64,000 nt of DNA from JBJGXI01 sp045635475 (GTDB lineage: Bacteria > Bacillota > Bacilli > Bacillales > Amphibacillaceae), in the NCBI RefSeq assembly GCF_045635475.1, contig NZ_JBJGXI010000003.1, forward strand, positions 62,001-126,000, in the 5' to 3' direction. The position numbers and the translations under genes are program-made. Below, one piece after another: positions 35,295 to 44,577 of this stretch (its first letter is position 1; each line of letters begins with the position of its first letter). The notes below the pieces were generated by a model that saw nothing but the letters and a program-made list of their open reading frames with translations, was not told the DNA's origin and searched no databases.

Positions 35295-35595
35295 AAAAAG
35301 AACATTACAAACAAAATTTGTCAAAGTTGAAATTTTACATGAGCAAGTGAAAATCAACGAAAATCAAAGATATAACAATTGTATTTGAGTGGGAACAATA
35401 ATTTTGTGGATTGCATTATAAACAAGTTAGGAAATCCGCATAAATAAAGGATTCCTAAAACAATGATGATCACTTTTCGAAAAAAAATGAGTAAAAAGTA
35501 GCAGACGGATATTTTCTTGAAGATAAATTAGCTAAAAAATGCTATACTAGATGATGAGCAAAAATGAGACAAGACATAAATGGGGGAAGATGCAG

Positions 35596-35988
35596 ATGGA
35601 ATTATGGATTTTACTCGTACTATTGGTAGGTTTAATCTTATATTCAGTATTTCGTTATCTAAAGCAAAGAAAAGTCCTAAAAACACTAACAGAAGATCAG
35701 TTTCGCGAAGGCTATCGCAAAGCTCAATTAATAGACGTTAGAGAACCAAAAGAGTTTGAAGGCGGCCATATCCTTGGTGCCAGAAATATTCCGTTAACGC
35801 AAATGAAGCAACGTTTAATTGAGTTAAGAAAAGACAAGCCTGTTTATTTATATTGCCAAAGTGGTGCCCGTTCTGCTCGTGCCGCAATGCTGCTAAACAA
35901 AAAAGGCTATCAAGACCTTAACCACTTGCAAGGCGGTTTTAAAAAGTGGAATGGTAAAATTAAAAAAGTAGAAAAGAGCCAATATTAA
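35596..35988 (+). CDS. yqhL: Membrane-anchored rhodanese-like protein (YqhL)
   Basis: 130 residues. N-terminal membrane helix (ELWILLVLLVGLILYSVF, about 2-19), then a rhodanese domain with DVREPKEFEGGHILGARN and active-site loop YCQSGARSARA; the Cys forms the persulfide. The start is ATG 35596 (GGGGGA about 9 nt upstream) rather than upstream in-frame ATGs. The order with gcvPB-gcvPA-gcvT is as in B. subtilis, but here a SEDS gene sits between. Confidence 0.9.
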   Translation: MELWILLVLLVGLILYSVFRYLKQRKVLKTLTEDQFREGYRKAQLIDVREPKEFEGGHILGARNIPLTQMKQRLIELRKDKPVYLYCQSGARSARAAMLLNKKGYQDLNHLQGGFKKWNGKIKKVEKSQY

Positions 35989-35991
35989 TTA

Positions 35992-36030
35992 GAAACCCGA
36001 ATCGCTATTACAGGATTCGGGTTTTATTAT
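35992..36030 (+). terminator. Terminator of yqhL
   Basis: AAACCCGAATC / GATTCGGGTTTT closely after the stop; may also serve the SEDS gene from the other side. Confidence 0.85.
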
Positions 36031-36042
36031 GAAAATTTCCAA

Positions 36043-37182
36043 TCAAAACATATATTTTACTGTGTGAACTTTAAGGCTCATAATCAGACCAACTGCTACC
36101 ATACAAGTAATTAACGAACTACCACCGTAACTAACAAACGGAAGACCAATTCCGGTAATTGGCAATAAACCAATGCTCATACCTATGTTCTGAAATACAT
36201 GAAAGCTAATAAATCCAACAACACCAGCACCAAAATATTTGCCAAAGTCTTCATTATAATTTAGTGAGGTAACTATAATCTTCGCTATTAATAGAAAAAA
36301 CAACAAAATTACTATGCTGGCACCAATAAAACCGTACCTGGAACCAATAACTGCAAAAATAAAATCAGAATAAGCATATGGAACATCTGTAATGGTATGA
36401 AAACCGTCTAATTGTCCCGCTCCAATACTAGTCATCGACTGCCTTAGTTGATAGCTTGCATCCAAGTATTGGTAAGGCTTTAACCATCCGTAAATTCGTT
36501 CCGACTGATAGTCAGATAACACTCCGACAATTTTATCAAAGAAAAAATCTGGTTTATAGAAATACATATATATTAAAGATGATAAAAATGCGGTCGGAAT
36601 GGAAACAATCAACATGAGCGTTGTTAATCTTATTTTAGAAACAATTAGTATACAACAAAACATAAACAGGAAAGTGAGCATACTACCGAGGTCTGGATAT
36701 TCTACTAAAATCAAAATAATTGGCAGTAATACAAGTATCATCTTCCCTACTAAGTAGAACTCATTACGTAAGCTTTTTTCTCGATCGCGATGCTTATCAA
36801 CAATGTAGCTTGTCATTAAAATATACCCTATTTTCATAAACTCTGCTGGTTGTAAAGAAAATGGTCCAATACGATACCAACCTTGTGCACCATTGATTAC
36901 TGGAGATATACTTTCTGGCAAAATTAATATTCCAACGAGCATCAACAAACAAGCAAAATAAATAAACATTGACAACTTTTTATAAACACTTAAGTCAACA
37001 AACATCATTCCAAAAAACAATACAAATGAAACACAATAATAAATAACCTGTGTTACTACATAATTATCGTTCGTTAATCCTAATGCATGTGCCTCATGTA
37101 ACGAAATAAAACTAATAATAGCAAATAAAATAATCAACAATAAAAGATTGTAATCAAATTTGCGTGCTATTGAATGTTCCAT
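36043..37182 (-). CDS. SEDS-family (RodA/FtsW/SpoVE-like) glycosyltransferase
   Basis: 379 residues with about ten membrane segments. Family hallmarks: NGAQGWYRIGPFSLQPAEFM in the central part and, near the C-terminus, GIGLPFVSYGGSSLITCMVA. SEDS proteins polymerise peptidoglycan glycan strands from lipid II together with a class B PBP. RodA-type is favoured by the short N-terminus, but SpoVE or FtsW type cannot be excluded. It is a stand-alone gene inserted between yqhL and gcvPB relative to B. subtilis. Confidence 0.88.
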   Translation of the reverse strand: MEHSIARKFDYNLLLLIILFAIISFISLHEAHALGLTNDNYVVTQVIYYCVSFVLFFGMMFVDLSVYKKLSMFIYFACLLMLVGILILPESISPVINGAQGWYRIGPFSLQPAEFMKIGYILMTSYIVDKHRDREKSLRNEFYLVGKMILVLLPIILILVEYPDLGSMLTFLFMFCCILIVSKIRLTTLMLIVSIPTAFLSSLIYMYFYKPDFFFDKIVGVLSDYQSERIYGWLKPYQYLDASYQLRQSMTSIGAGQLDGFHTITDVPYAYSDFIFAVIGSRYGFIGASIVILLFFLLIAKIIVTSLNYNEDFGKYFGAGVVGFISFHVFQNIGMSIGLLPITGIGLPFVSYGGSSLITCMVAVGLIMSLKVHTVKYMF

Positions 37183-37513
37183 AAATCTATTTACCCCATT
37201 TAAGTATAAGAAATTATTTTAACTACATATACAGCTTCAAAACAACAATAGCTATTACAACCGATTTCACAATTTTCATTTACGAATGAAAGTCTGGTTG
37301 ATGCGCTTGTCTTCTCCAACGTAAACTCTAAGTCTAAGTCTAAGTCTAAGAATAGAATAACATGAAATTAGAAAATAACTCCAAATTTTTATAGCATTTG
37401 TAAAGTACACTTCTTTTATTTGAAAGATTCTTGTTAGGAGGCAAAGAAAAACACCCATTATACTTGAGAAACATAATCTCAAAATACATTGGGTGGTTTT
37501 CACTAAGTTATTA
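37183..37513. other. Intergenic region between SEDS gene and gcvPB
   Basis: Holds four perfect tandem copies of the hexamer TCTAAG (37327-37350) and the gcvPB terminator. A 75-codon minus-strand frame at 37276-37503 overlaps the terminator and hexamer tract and is not credible. Confidence 0.6.
37446..37501 (-). terminator. Terminator of the gcv operon
   Basis: AAAACCACCCA / TGGGTGTTTTT outer stem enclosing a second hairpin (TTGAGATTATGTTTCTCAA). Confidence 0.85.
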
Positions 37514-38974
37514 TTAATTTCGTTTATACTTTAACACTGGCTTCCTAGCCGCTGTCGCTTCATCCATCCGCTTCACAATTGTCGTATGCGGTGATTCCTG
37601 AACGATTTCCGGGTTTTCCTTCGCTTCATTCGAAATGTGTAGCATTGTTTCGATAAAACCATCTAACGTTTCTTTCGCTTCTGTCTCAGTAGGTTCAATC
37701 ATTAATGCCTCTTCTACATTTAATGGGAAATAAATTGTCGGTGGATGATAGTCAAAGTCGAGCAAACGTTTAGCAATATCAAGTGTACGTACACCGAGCT
37801 TTTTCTGCTTTTTACCCGATAACACAAATTCGTGTTTACAATGCTGCGGATATGGTAGTACATATTCATCTTGCAGGCTTCTCATCATATAGTTAGCATT
37901 TAAAACAGCATATTCACTTACTTTTTTAAGCCCTTCTGCACCCATTGTGCGAATGTACGTGTAAGCACGTAAATTAATACCAAAATTACCATAGTACGGT
38001 TTTACGCGCCCAATTGAATCTGGTCGATCATAATCAAATACATATTGATCCTCACGTTTGGTCAATACTGGTTTTGGTAAATATTTAGCTATCTCTGTAG
38101 TTACACCTACAGGACCAGAACCTGGGCCTCCACCGCCGTGCGGACCAGTGAATGTTTTGTGAAGATTAAGGTGAACCACATCAAAGCCCATATCTCCCGG
38201 GCGTACATAGCCCATAATGGCATTTAAGTTTGCTCCATCATAGTATAGCTTTCCACCTGCTTGATGGATAATTTTAGCCATTTCTAGAATTTCTTCTTCA
38301 AATAACCCTAATGTATTGGGATTTGTCAGCATTAATGCAGCCGTATCCTCACCAACCACACGTTTCAAATCATCAAGGTCAACGAGTCCTCGTTCATTGG
38401 TTTTTACGGTTACTGATTCAAAGCCAGCTACCGTTGCTGACGCCGGGTTTGTTCCATGTGCAGAGTCAGGAACAATGACCTTTGTTCGTTTCGTATCGCC
38501 ATTTGCTTCATGATAGGCACGGATCATCATCAGTCCCGTCCATTCCCCGTGCGCACCTGCTGCTGGTTGTAAGGATACCTCGTGCATACCTGTAATTTCA
38601 GCTAAGGAAGTTTGTAAATCATACATCATTTCCAGTGCACCTTGAACTGTTTTTGTATCCTGATATGGGTGAATATGACTAAACCCATCCAGTCGAGCCA
38701 CATCTTCATTGATTTTCGGATTATATTTCATCGTACAAGATCCTAGTGGGTAAAAACCAGAGTCAACGCCATAATTTCGTTTAGACAGACCTGTGTAGTG
38801 ACGAATAATTTGCAATTCACTTACTTCAGGCAACTCAGGGGCATCTTTTCGGATATATTGATCTGCTAGTTCCACACCTAAATCAGTCTCTGGTACATCT
38901 AAAGCTGGCAAACTAAAGCTCGTTCTTCCTGATTGGCTATTTTCGAATATTAATGGAAAATCTTGATTAACCAA
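37514..38974 (-). CDS. gcvPB: Glycine dehydrogenase (decarboxylating) subunit 2
   Basis: 486 residues, fold-type I PLP enzyme. The PLP lysine is in VHLNLHKTFTGPHGGGGPG, followed by GPVGV. With GcvPA it forms the P-protein that decarboxylates glycine and passes aminomethyl to the H-protein. It overlaps gcvPA by 8 nt. Under glycine riboswitch control through the operon leader. Confidence 0.97.
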   Translation of the reverse strand: MVNQDFPLIFENSQSGRTSFSLPALDVPETDLGVELADQYIRKDAPELPEVSELQIIRHYTGLSKRNYGVDSGFYPLGSCTMKYNPKINEDVARLDGFSHIHPYQDTKTVQGALEMMYDLQTSLAEITGMHEVSLQPAAGAHGEWTGLMMIRAYHEANGDTKRTKVIVPDSAHGTNPASATVAGFESVTVKTNERGLVDLDDLKRVVGEDTAALMLTNPNTLGLFEEEILEMAKIIHQAGGKLYYDGANLNAIMGYVRPGDMGFDVVHLNLHKTFTGPHGGGGPGSGPVGVTTEIAKYLPKPVLTKREDQYVFDYDRPDSIGRVKPYYGNFGINLRAYTYIRTMGAEGLKKVSEYAVLNANYMMRSLQDEYVLPYPQHCKHEFVLSGKKQKKLGVRTLDIAKRLLDFDYHPPTIYFPLNVEEALMIEPTETEAKETLDGFIETMLHISNEAKENPEIVQESPHTTIVKRMDEATAARKPVLKYKRN

Positions 38975-40316
38975 CGATATCCCCCACTTCCTGAATAAAT
39001 GTATCGATCTCTTGTTTACTTCGCTTCTCTGTTACAGCTACAAGCATTTGACCATGATAGCGCTCATCTACTGTTGCTAAGTCATAGCCTCCAATCATTC
39101 CTTTTGTGAGCAATTGATCGTTAACATCAGGCACCGATTGTTTTACATCAATCACAAGTTCATTAAATAAAGGTCCATGATAAGCAACTGTAATGCCCTG
39201 CTCTTCTAGCCTTTTTTTCGTATAATAGGCTTTTTGCATATTTAACCATGCCATTTGCTTCACGCCTTGCTTACCAAGGGAACTCATCGCCACAGACGAT
39301 GCAAGTGCATTTAATGCTTGATTTGAGCAAATGTTAGATGTCGCCTTATCTCTACGAATATGCTGTTCGCGTGCTTGCAAAGTTAACACGAATCCTCTTC
39401 TACCTTCTTCGTCTAGCGTTTGCCCAACTAAACGTCCTGGCACTTTACGCATTAATTTGGTCGTTGTTGCAAAATAACCACAATGCGGACCACCATATTG
39501 GGCGGGAATACCAAATACTTGTGTATCGCCTACAACAATATCAGCTCCAAATGCTCCTGGTGGTGTTAAATAACCGAGAGCAAGTGGATTGCTAGATACG
39601 ATAAACATCGTTTTCTTTTGAGCTGCGATTAACTGTTGTACTTTTTCTAGTGGTTCAATTTGTCCAAAAAAGTTAGGATACTGAATGACAACACTAGCAG
39701 TATTCTCATCCAATTCTTGTTCAAGAGCATTTAAATCAGTCATACCCTGATTGTGATCAATTTCAACAACCTCTAGGCCTTGACCTTTGGCATAGGATTG
39801 AATAACCGCACGTGACTCTGGATGTACTGTTTTACTTACGATAATTTTGTTTCTTTTTGTAGTTGCACCACTTAGATTAACCGCTTCTGCAAGTGCAGTT
39901 GCACCGTCATACATAGAAGAATTGGCCACATCCATTGCCGTTAATTCGCAAATCATGGTTTGAAACTCAAAAATCGCTTGTAGCTCCCCTTGTGAAATCT
40001 CAGGCTGATAAGGGGTATATGCAGTATAAAACTCTGAACGCGAAATTACATGGTCGACAATCGAAGGTATGTAGTGGTCATACACACCAGCACCAAGGAA
40101 AGACGTATGTGTTTTTAGGTTAATATTTTTGTTCGATAACTCGGTTAACTCTTTCATTAATTCAGGTTCACTTGTTGGCTTTTTAAGTGCCAGCTCTCTT
40201 GTCATCCGAACCTGCTTTGGAATATCTGAAAACAACTCCTCTGTGGAGTCAATTCCAATCTTATCGAGCATATCCTGCTTATCTTGTTTTGTCATAGGTA
40301 AATAGCGAAATTCCAC
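38967..40316 (-). CDS. gcvPA: Glycine dehydrogenase (decarboxylating) subunit 1
   Basis: 449 residues. FRYLPMTKQDKQDMLDKIG at the N-terminus and TPYQPEISQGELQAIFEFQ are family signatures; it is the PLP-lacking partner of GcvPB, built on the same aspartate-aminotransferase fold. Second gene of gcvT-gcvPA-gcvPB. Confidence 0.97.
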   Translation of the reverse strand: MEFRYLPMTKQDKQDMLDKIGIDSTEELFSDIPKQVRMTRELALKKPTSEPELMKELTELSNKNINLKTHTSFLGAGVYDHYIPSIVDHVISRSEFYTAYTPYQPEISQGELQAIFEFQTMICELTAMDVANSSMYDGATALAEAVNLSGATTKRNKIIVSKTVHPESRAVIQSYAKGQGLEVVEIDHNQGMTDLNALEQELDENTASVVIQYPNFFGQIEPLEKVQQLIAAQKKTMFIVSSNPLALGYLTPPGAFGADIVVGDTQVFGIPAQYGGPHCGYFATTTKLMRKVPGRLVGQTLDEEGRRGFVLTLQAREQHIRRDKATSNICSNQALNALASSVAMSSLGKQGVKQMAWLNMQKAYYTKKRLEEQGITVAYHGPLFNELVIDVKQSVPDVNDQLLTKGMIGGYDLATVDERYHGQMLVAVTEKRSKQEIDTFIQEVGDIVG

Positions 40317-40343
40317 TTTCTAGTCCCCCCCTAAATTCTCTGT

Positions 40344-41447
40344 TTATGTTCGTTTGTAAAATGGTGTTGCAACGACTTGTGCTTTTAACTTTTTATTTCT
40401 AACTTGGACATGCAATTCGGTTCCGAGTTGTGAATGCTCTGTGTTAACCAGTGCTAAGCCAACATTTTTACCTAACGTTGGTGATTGTGTGCCTGAGGTA
40501 ACGACGCCGATTTGTTGTTCTCCGAAAAATACCGGATAATCATGACGTGGTATGCCTTTGTCGATCATTTCAATACCAACAAGTTTTAGCTTTGTTCCCG
40601 CTTGCTTTTGCTGTTTCAAAACTTCTTTACCAATAAAATCAGCTTGTTTGTCTGTCTTGACCGCAAATCCTAGTCCTACTTCAATCGGTGTAATCGTTGC
40701 GCTAAGTTCTTGGCCATAAAGCGCTAAATTCGCTTCAAAGCGCAATGTATCTCTTGCCCCAAGGCCAATTGGTTCAATTCCTTCTTCTTGACCAACTTCT
40801 AGTAACTGCTGCCACAACAAGCTACCAACACTTGCATCAATATAAATTTCAAAACCGTCTTCACCTGTGTAACCAGTCCGAGCTACAATCGCTTCACTGT
40901 CAATATTCGCGAAATAAACAGGAGTTTCAAAACGGAAAAAGCCGATGGTAGCCAAATCAGTTTTAGTTAGCTTTTGCAATACTTGTTCTGCCTTTGGACC
41001 TTGCACGGCAAGCTGTACATATTGATCTGAACAGTTAGTAATCGAAACACCTGATTCTTTGTGCTCAACGATCCACTCAAAGTCTTTTTCGGTATTTGCC
41101 GCATTTACTACAAGTAGATATTTTTGTGCTTCTAATTGGTAAACAATTAAATCATCAACTGTACCACCATTTGGATAACACATCATCGTGTACTGTGCTT
41201 TCTTCGGTACAAGTTTCGAAACATCATTCGTTAGCATTTTTTGTAAAAATGCAAGACTATTTGGCCCTTCGACTACGATTTCTCCCATATGAGAAACATC
41301 GAACAAACCAACAGCCGTTCTTGTTGCAGCATGTTCCTTTTTTATTCCTGAGAATTGAACTGGCATTTCCCAGCCACCGAAATCAATTGTTTTTGCCCCA
41401 TGTTTTTGATACTCATCAAACAATGGTGTACGTTTTGCTTCAGCCAT
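40344..41447 (-). CDS. gcvT: Glycine cleavage system T-protein (aminomethyltransferase)
   Basis: 367 residues. N-terminus TPLFDEYQKHGAKTIDFGGW, then FDVSHMGEIVVEGP, a folate-binding central domain (YTGEDGFEIY) and the barrel-like C-terminal domain. It transfers the aminomethyl carbon to THF. The start is ATG 41447 (AGGGG 7 nt upstream); the longer frame starts inside the riboswitch terminator. Confidence 0.97.
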   Translation of the reverse strand: MAEAKRTPLFDEYQKHGAKTIDFGGWEMPVQFSGIKKEHAATRTAVGLFDVSHMGEIVVEGPNSLAFLQKMLTNDVSKLVPKKAQYTMMCYPNGGTVDDLIVYQLEAQKYLLVVNAANTEKDFEWIVEHKESGVSITNCSDQYVQLAVQGPKAEQVLQKLTKTDLATIGFFRFETPVYFANIDSEAIVARTGYTGEDGFEIYIDASVGSLLWQQLLEVGQEEGIEPIGLGARDTLRFEANLALYGQELSATITPIEVGLGFAVKTDKQADFIGKEVLKQQKQAGTKLKLVGIEMIDKGIPRHDYPVFFGEQQIGVVTSGTQSPTLGKNVGLALVNTEHSQLGTELHVQVRNKKLKAQVVATPFYKRT

Positions 41448-41474
41448 AATACAACCCCTTTTAAATAAGTTCAC

Positions 41475-41518
41475 ATAAAAAAACAGAGATTTACCGAATT
41501 TCTCAGTAAATCTCTGTC
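41475..41518 (-). terminator. Attenuator hairpin of the glycine riboswitch
   Basis: ACAGAGATTTACTGAGAA / TTCGGTAAATCTCTGT then seven T residues on the minus strand, between aptamer 2 and gcvT. The stem borrows the conserved ACAGAG end of aptamer 2, which fits glycine-dependent antitermination. Confidence 0.9.
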
Positions 41519-41695
41519 CTTTGACCAGAAAGTTTAGCCTAACAACAGTGAATAGGCGTGCTTCTTGGGTAGTTTACGAATTGTAAACACTCTCCAGAGT
41601 TGCGTCCTACAACAGTCTTTTTGCCTGAGAGATTCACAAATCTTTGTTTGCTCCTTCGGCGCTACGTGAGTAGTCTCTCCTCTTGTAATCATTCG
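41510..41695 (-). ncRNA. Tandem glycine riboswitch (gcvT motif)
   Basis: Aptamer 1 (about 41690 down to 41590) has GGAGAGACTA, GCGCCGAAGGAGCAA and AATCTCTCAGGCAAAAAGAC, then CTCTGGAGAG. Aptamer 2 (about 41590 to 41512) has ACCCAAGAAGCACGCC, AACTTTCTGGTCAAAGGACA and GAG. These are the hallmark blocks of the two-aptamer glycine riboswitch that turns on gcvT-gcvPA-gcvPB when glycine is plentiful. Confidence 0.95.
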
Positions 41696-41866
41696 CAAGA
41701 TTATTAAATTAGACATTGTTGGACATACTAGTGATTACGATTTATTCATAGAATTTGTTTAAAAAGTAAAAACATTGTTACAAATTTAAAAACATTATAT
41801 CACATCAGTTATAAGCTGTGTGAACGAAACTAATATATTTTTATTTTTCAGAGAGGTGGTAAAACG

Positions 41867-43537
41867 ATGAACATTCAGCTTCATCGCGACCAAGAATTTA
41901 TCGACCAATTGGATGGTAAGCTGAATAGCGATGGTCCTTTCTGTTCGTGGGACTTATTCCAAATGGCATACGATTCATCTGTGGCGACAATGACACCGGA
42001 ATTTGAGGGATTGACCGCACCAAAACACCTTCCTCATGTTAACTTCCTGCAGCATCAACTAGAAAGTGCACAGCAGGTTGTAGAAAACATGCATGGAAGA
42101 GCAATTCTCGCTGATGAGGTTGGACTCGGAAAAACGATAGAGGCAGGACTCGTTCTTAAAGAATATATGATACGAGGTTTAGTTAAAAAAGCACTCATCT
42201 TAGTCCCGGCATCACTTGTTAATCAATGGGTATTAGAGCTTAGTCAGAAATTTTATATCCCTGCCTTGTCACAGCGAAGGAGACCGGTTTGGGATCAACA
42301 AAATATCGTTATAACATCGATGGATACTGCGAAACGATCGCCGCATCGGGAGAAAATCTTGGAGCAAGACTATGATTTTGTACTCATCGACGAGGCACAT
42401 AAGCTCAAAAATCATAAAACGAAAAACTATGAATTTGTCCGTGCCTTAAAAAAGAAATATTGCTTATTACTAACAGCAACACCAGTACAAAATAAGCTAA
42501 CAGATATATTTAATCTGGTATCGATCCTAAAACCTGGCTACCTTGGAAACTATGAAGATTTTACTAGCCGCTTCGGTAATAATCACAAAAATTTATTCAA
42601 TGATGCTCATTTAAAACAGCTCGTTCAAAAAGTGATGGTGCGCAATCGACGTGAGGATACAGGCATTGATTGGACAAAACGACATGTCGAGACAGTGTGG
42701 GTTGATTTTACCGAAGAAGAACAAGATGCCTATCAAACACTCAGAACCATATCAAAAGCAGAAAACCATTTTGCAACGCTTACTTACACAAGAGAACTGT
42801 GTTCATCACGAGAAGCCTGTTATCTTTCATTGAAAAAAATGCTAGGGCAAGATAAAGCTATTGCAAATCGGGATAACTATGAACAAATTTTAAAACAAAT
42901 TGAACAGTTACCACATCATGCCAAAGCTAAAAAAATGATAGAAATCATTGAAAACAAAAAAGACGAAAAGTTCATTGTCTTCACCGAATACCGAGCAAGC
43001 CAATTATATTTACAATGGTACTTACAGCAACACGGTATCACTTCAGTTCCTTTTAGAGGTGGGTTTAAACGCGGAAAAAAAGATTGGATGCGACAATTGT
43101 TTGAAACGAAAGCGCAAGTCTTGATTGCAACGGAAGCAGGCGGTGAAGGAATTAATCTGCAATTTTGTAATAACATGATTAATTATGACTTGCCATGGAA
43201 CCCGATGCGACTAGAACAACGAATTGGCAGAATTCACCGTTTCGGTCAAGAACAAGACGTGAATATATTTAATTTAGCGATAAAAGACACGATTGAAGAG
43301 CATGTGCTAAATTTACTATATGAGAAGATCCACTTATTCGAGCGTGTGATCGGTAATTTAGATAAAATTTTGGCGGAACTTGCGATTGATGATGTTGAAA
43401 AAGAAATACAAACGATTTTCCAAGACTCTGCTACAGACGGAGAAGCAAAAATCAAATTAGAAAATTTATCTTCCGTGATTTCCTATGCACAACAACACGC
43501 AGAGGAGGAATACGATGGCGATCGAGAATCTTCATAA
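41867..43537 (+). CDS. yqhH: SNF2/RapA-like DEAD/H-box ATPase (YqhH)
   Basis: 556 residues. Motif I ILADEVGLGKTIEAGLVLK, motif II LIDEAHKLKNHKTKN, motif III LTATPVQNKLTDIFNL, then the second lobe with ATEAGGEGINLQFCNN and MRLEQRIGRIHRFGQ (motif VI arginine fingers). A double-stranded-nucleic-acid translocase of the SNF2 family; its role in Bacilli is unknown. ATG after AGAGAGGTGG. Overlaps yqhG by 23 nt, so the two are translated together. Confidence 0.92.
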   Translation: MNIQLHRDQEFIDQLDGKLNSDGPFCSWDLFQMAYDSSVATMTPEFEGLTAPKHLPHVNFLQHQLESAQQVVENMHGRAILADEVGLGKTIEAGLVLKEYMIRGLVKKALILVPASLVNQWVLELSQKFYIPALSQRRRPVWDQQNIVITSMDTAKRSPHREKILEQDYDFVLIDEAHKLKNHKTKNYEFVRALKKKYCLLLTATPVQNKLTDIFNLVSILKPGYLGNYEDFTSRFGNNHKNLFNDAHLKQLVQKVMVRNRREDTGIDWTKRHVETVWVDFTEEEQDAYQTLRTISKAENHFATLTYTRELCSSREACYLSLKKMLGQDKAIANRDNYEQILKQIEQLPHHAKAKKMIEIIENKKDEKFIVFTEYRASQLYLQWYLQQHGITSVPFRGGFKRGKKDWMRQLFETKAQVLIATEAGGEGINLQFCNNMINYDLPWNPMRLEQRIGRIHRFGQEQDVNIFNLAIKDTIEEHVLNLLYEKIHLFERVIGNLDKILAELAIDDVEKEIQTIFQDSATDGEAKIKLENLSSVISYAQQHAEEEYDGDRESS

Positions 43538-44321
43538 CTTTATGACGAATTACTTTACTGCAAACCAATGCGAAATTGTCGAAAAAAACAACGGTAAGCT
43601 AACGGTCCAGTTAACAGATGTGATGGATGAATTATTAATGAACCGACCTTTTTACTGGCAATATGTGAAAAAACTCGGATATCCAGGTGAACCGATGCAA
43701 GTTAGCTTTATTACCAATCCAGAACGACGCGAAGAAAAAGGCGAATGGATTCACTTTGGAAGCCCAAGAGTACATCAGATCTTTGGTACATTAACAACCA
43801 AAGGTAAGTTTACGCGTCTATTCGAGCACGTAGAAAATATAGAACGAACACCGCTAGACCCATGGCTAGTCATTAATGTAAAAATTAGCTATATGGGGAA
43901 ACATAAAAAGGATGAGATTCTTTCTATAGGGTTACATTTAATAAATGGCGCCATGAAGCTAGACATGATGGATCATTTACGATCGATTAAATTACAAAAC
44001 TCAATTGCTGATTTCTGTTACACGATTACGCCTATGATTAAGGTTGCTAGTGGCTACCGGAGAATTCTGCAACATATTGAAACAAAGCTGCAAAACGAAC
44101 AACATGAATGGGCACAAGAATCATGGCAGCATTTACAGGAAGAAAAGCAACTACTGGGACATTTTTATACAGATGACGAAGATGAATCTGCAGCAAAACT
44201 AAAAGAGCAAGAACTGCTAGATATTGAAAATCGATATCAACCTAGGATTTCGATCGATATTATCAATGGCGGGGTGTTTTACTTTACACAAAAAACTTCC
44301 CAGCACTTGTTAAAAAAGTAG
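43515..44321 (+). CDS. yqhG: YqhG family protein
   Basis: 268 residues, mostly soluble. The start is ATG 43515 with a strong AGAGGAGG site; the longest frame begins inside yqhH without one. Recognisable family stretch: MNRPFYWQYVKKLGYPGEP followed by SFITNP. Function unknown. The constant pairing and overlap with the YqhH ATPase suggest a shared complex. Confidence 0.9.
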   Translation: MAIENLHNFMTNYFTANQCEIVEKNNGKLTVQLTDVMDELLMNRPFYWQYVKKLGYPGEPMQVSFITNPERREEKGEWIHFGSPRVHQIFGTLTTKGKFTRLFEHVENIERTPLDPWLVINVKISYMGKHKKDEILSIGLHLINGAMKLDMMDHLRSIKLQNSIADFCYTITPMIKVASGYRRILQHIETKLQNEQHEWAQESWQHLQEEKQLLGHFYTDDEDESAAKLKEQELLDIENRYQPRISIDIINGGVFYFTQKTSQHLLKK

Positions 44322-44360
44322 CAGGCATTCTTTATAGAAGCCTGCTACTTTTTCTTTTTG
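44312..44360. terminator. Bidirectional terminator between yqhG and yqzE
   Basis: AAAAAGTAGCAGGC / GCCTGCTACTTTTT between convergent genes; each arm overlaps a gene end. Confidence 0.9.
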
Positions 44361-44533
44361 ATTAGTAATTTAAACGCGAAAGGAAGTAAACCAAACCAAC
44401 GATTTGAAAGGGGCGTATCTGCCCGTCTTTCTTGCTTTCGTTCTCGTCGTTTTTTCTTTCGTTCCTCTTGCGGAGTGTCCATATACTTAACAACTTCCTG
44501 CGTCATATACTTAACATAGTCATTTCCTGACAT
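44345..44533 (-). CDS. yqzE: YqzE family protein
   Basis: 62 residues: MSGNDYVKYMTQEVVKYMD at the N-terminus, a very basic centre (ERKKKRRERKQERR) and a hydrophobic C-terminal stretch (WFGLLPFAFKLL). Matches the small YqzE family, which lies beside comG in B. subtilis. Function unknown. Confidence 0.88.
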   Translation of the reverse strand: MSGNDYVKYMTQEVVKYMDTPQEERKKKRRERKQERRADTPLSNRWFGLLPFAFKLLIKKKK

Positions 44534-44577
44534 AGGCTCACCCCATTTTGCTTTATAAGTATAGGTTGCCCATAAGT

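Noticed and set aside
35158..35590. Cobalamin riboswitch upstream of nrdJ
   Set aside because: The region is AT-rich and lacks the B12-box sequence; NrdR boxes explain the control better.
37276..37503. 75-codon minus-strand frame before the SEDS gene
   Set aside because: It begins inside the gcv terminator and crosses the hexamer repeat, without ribosome site or likeness to a known family.
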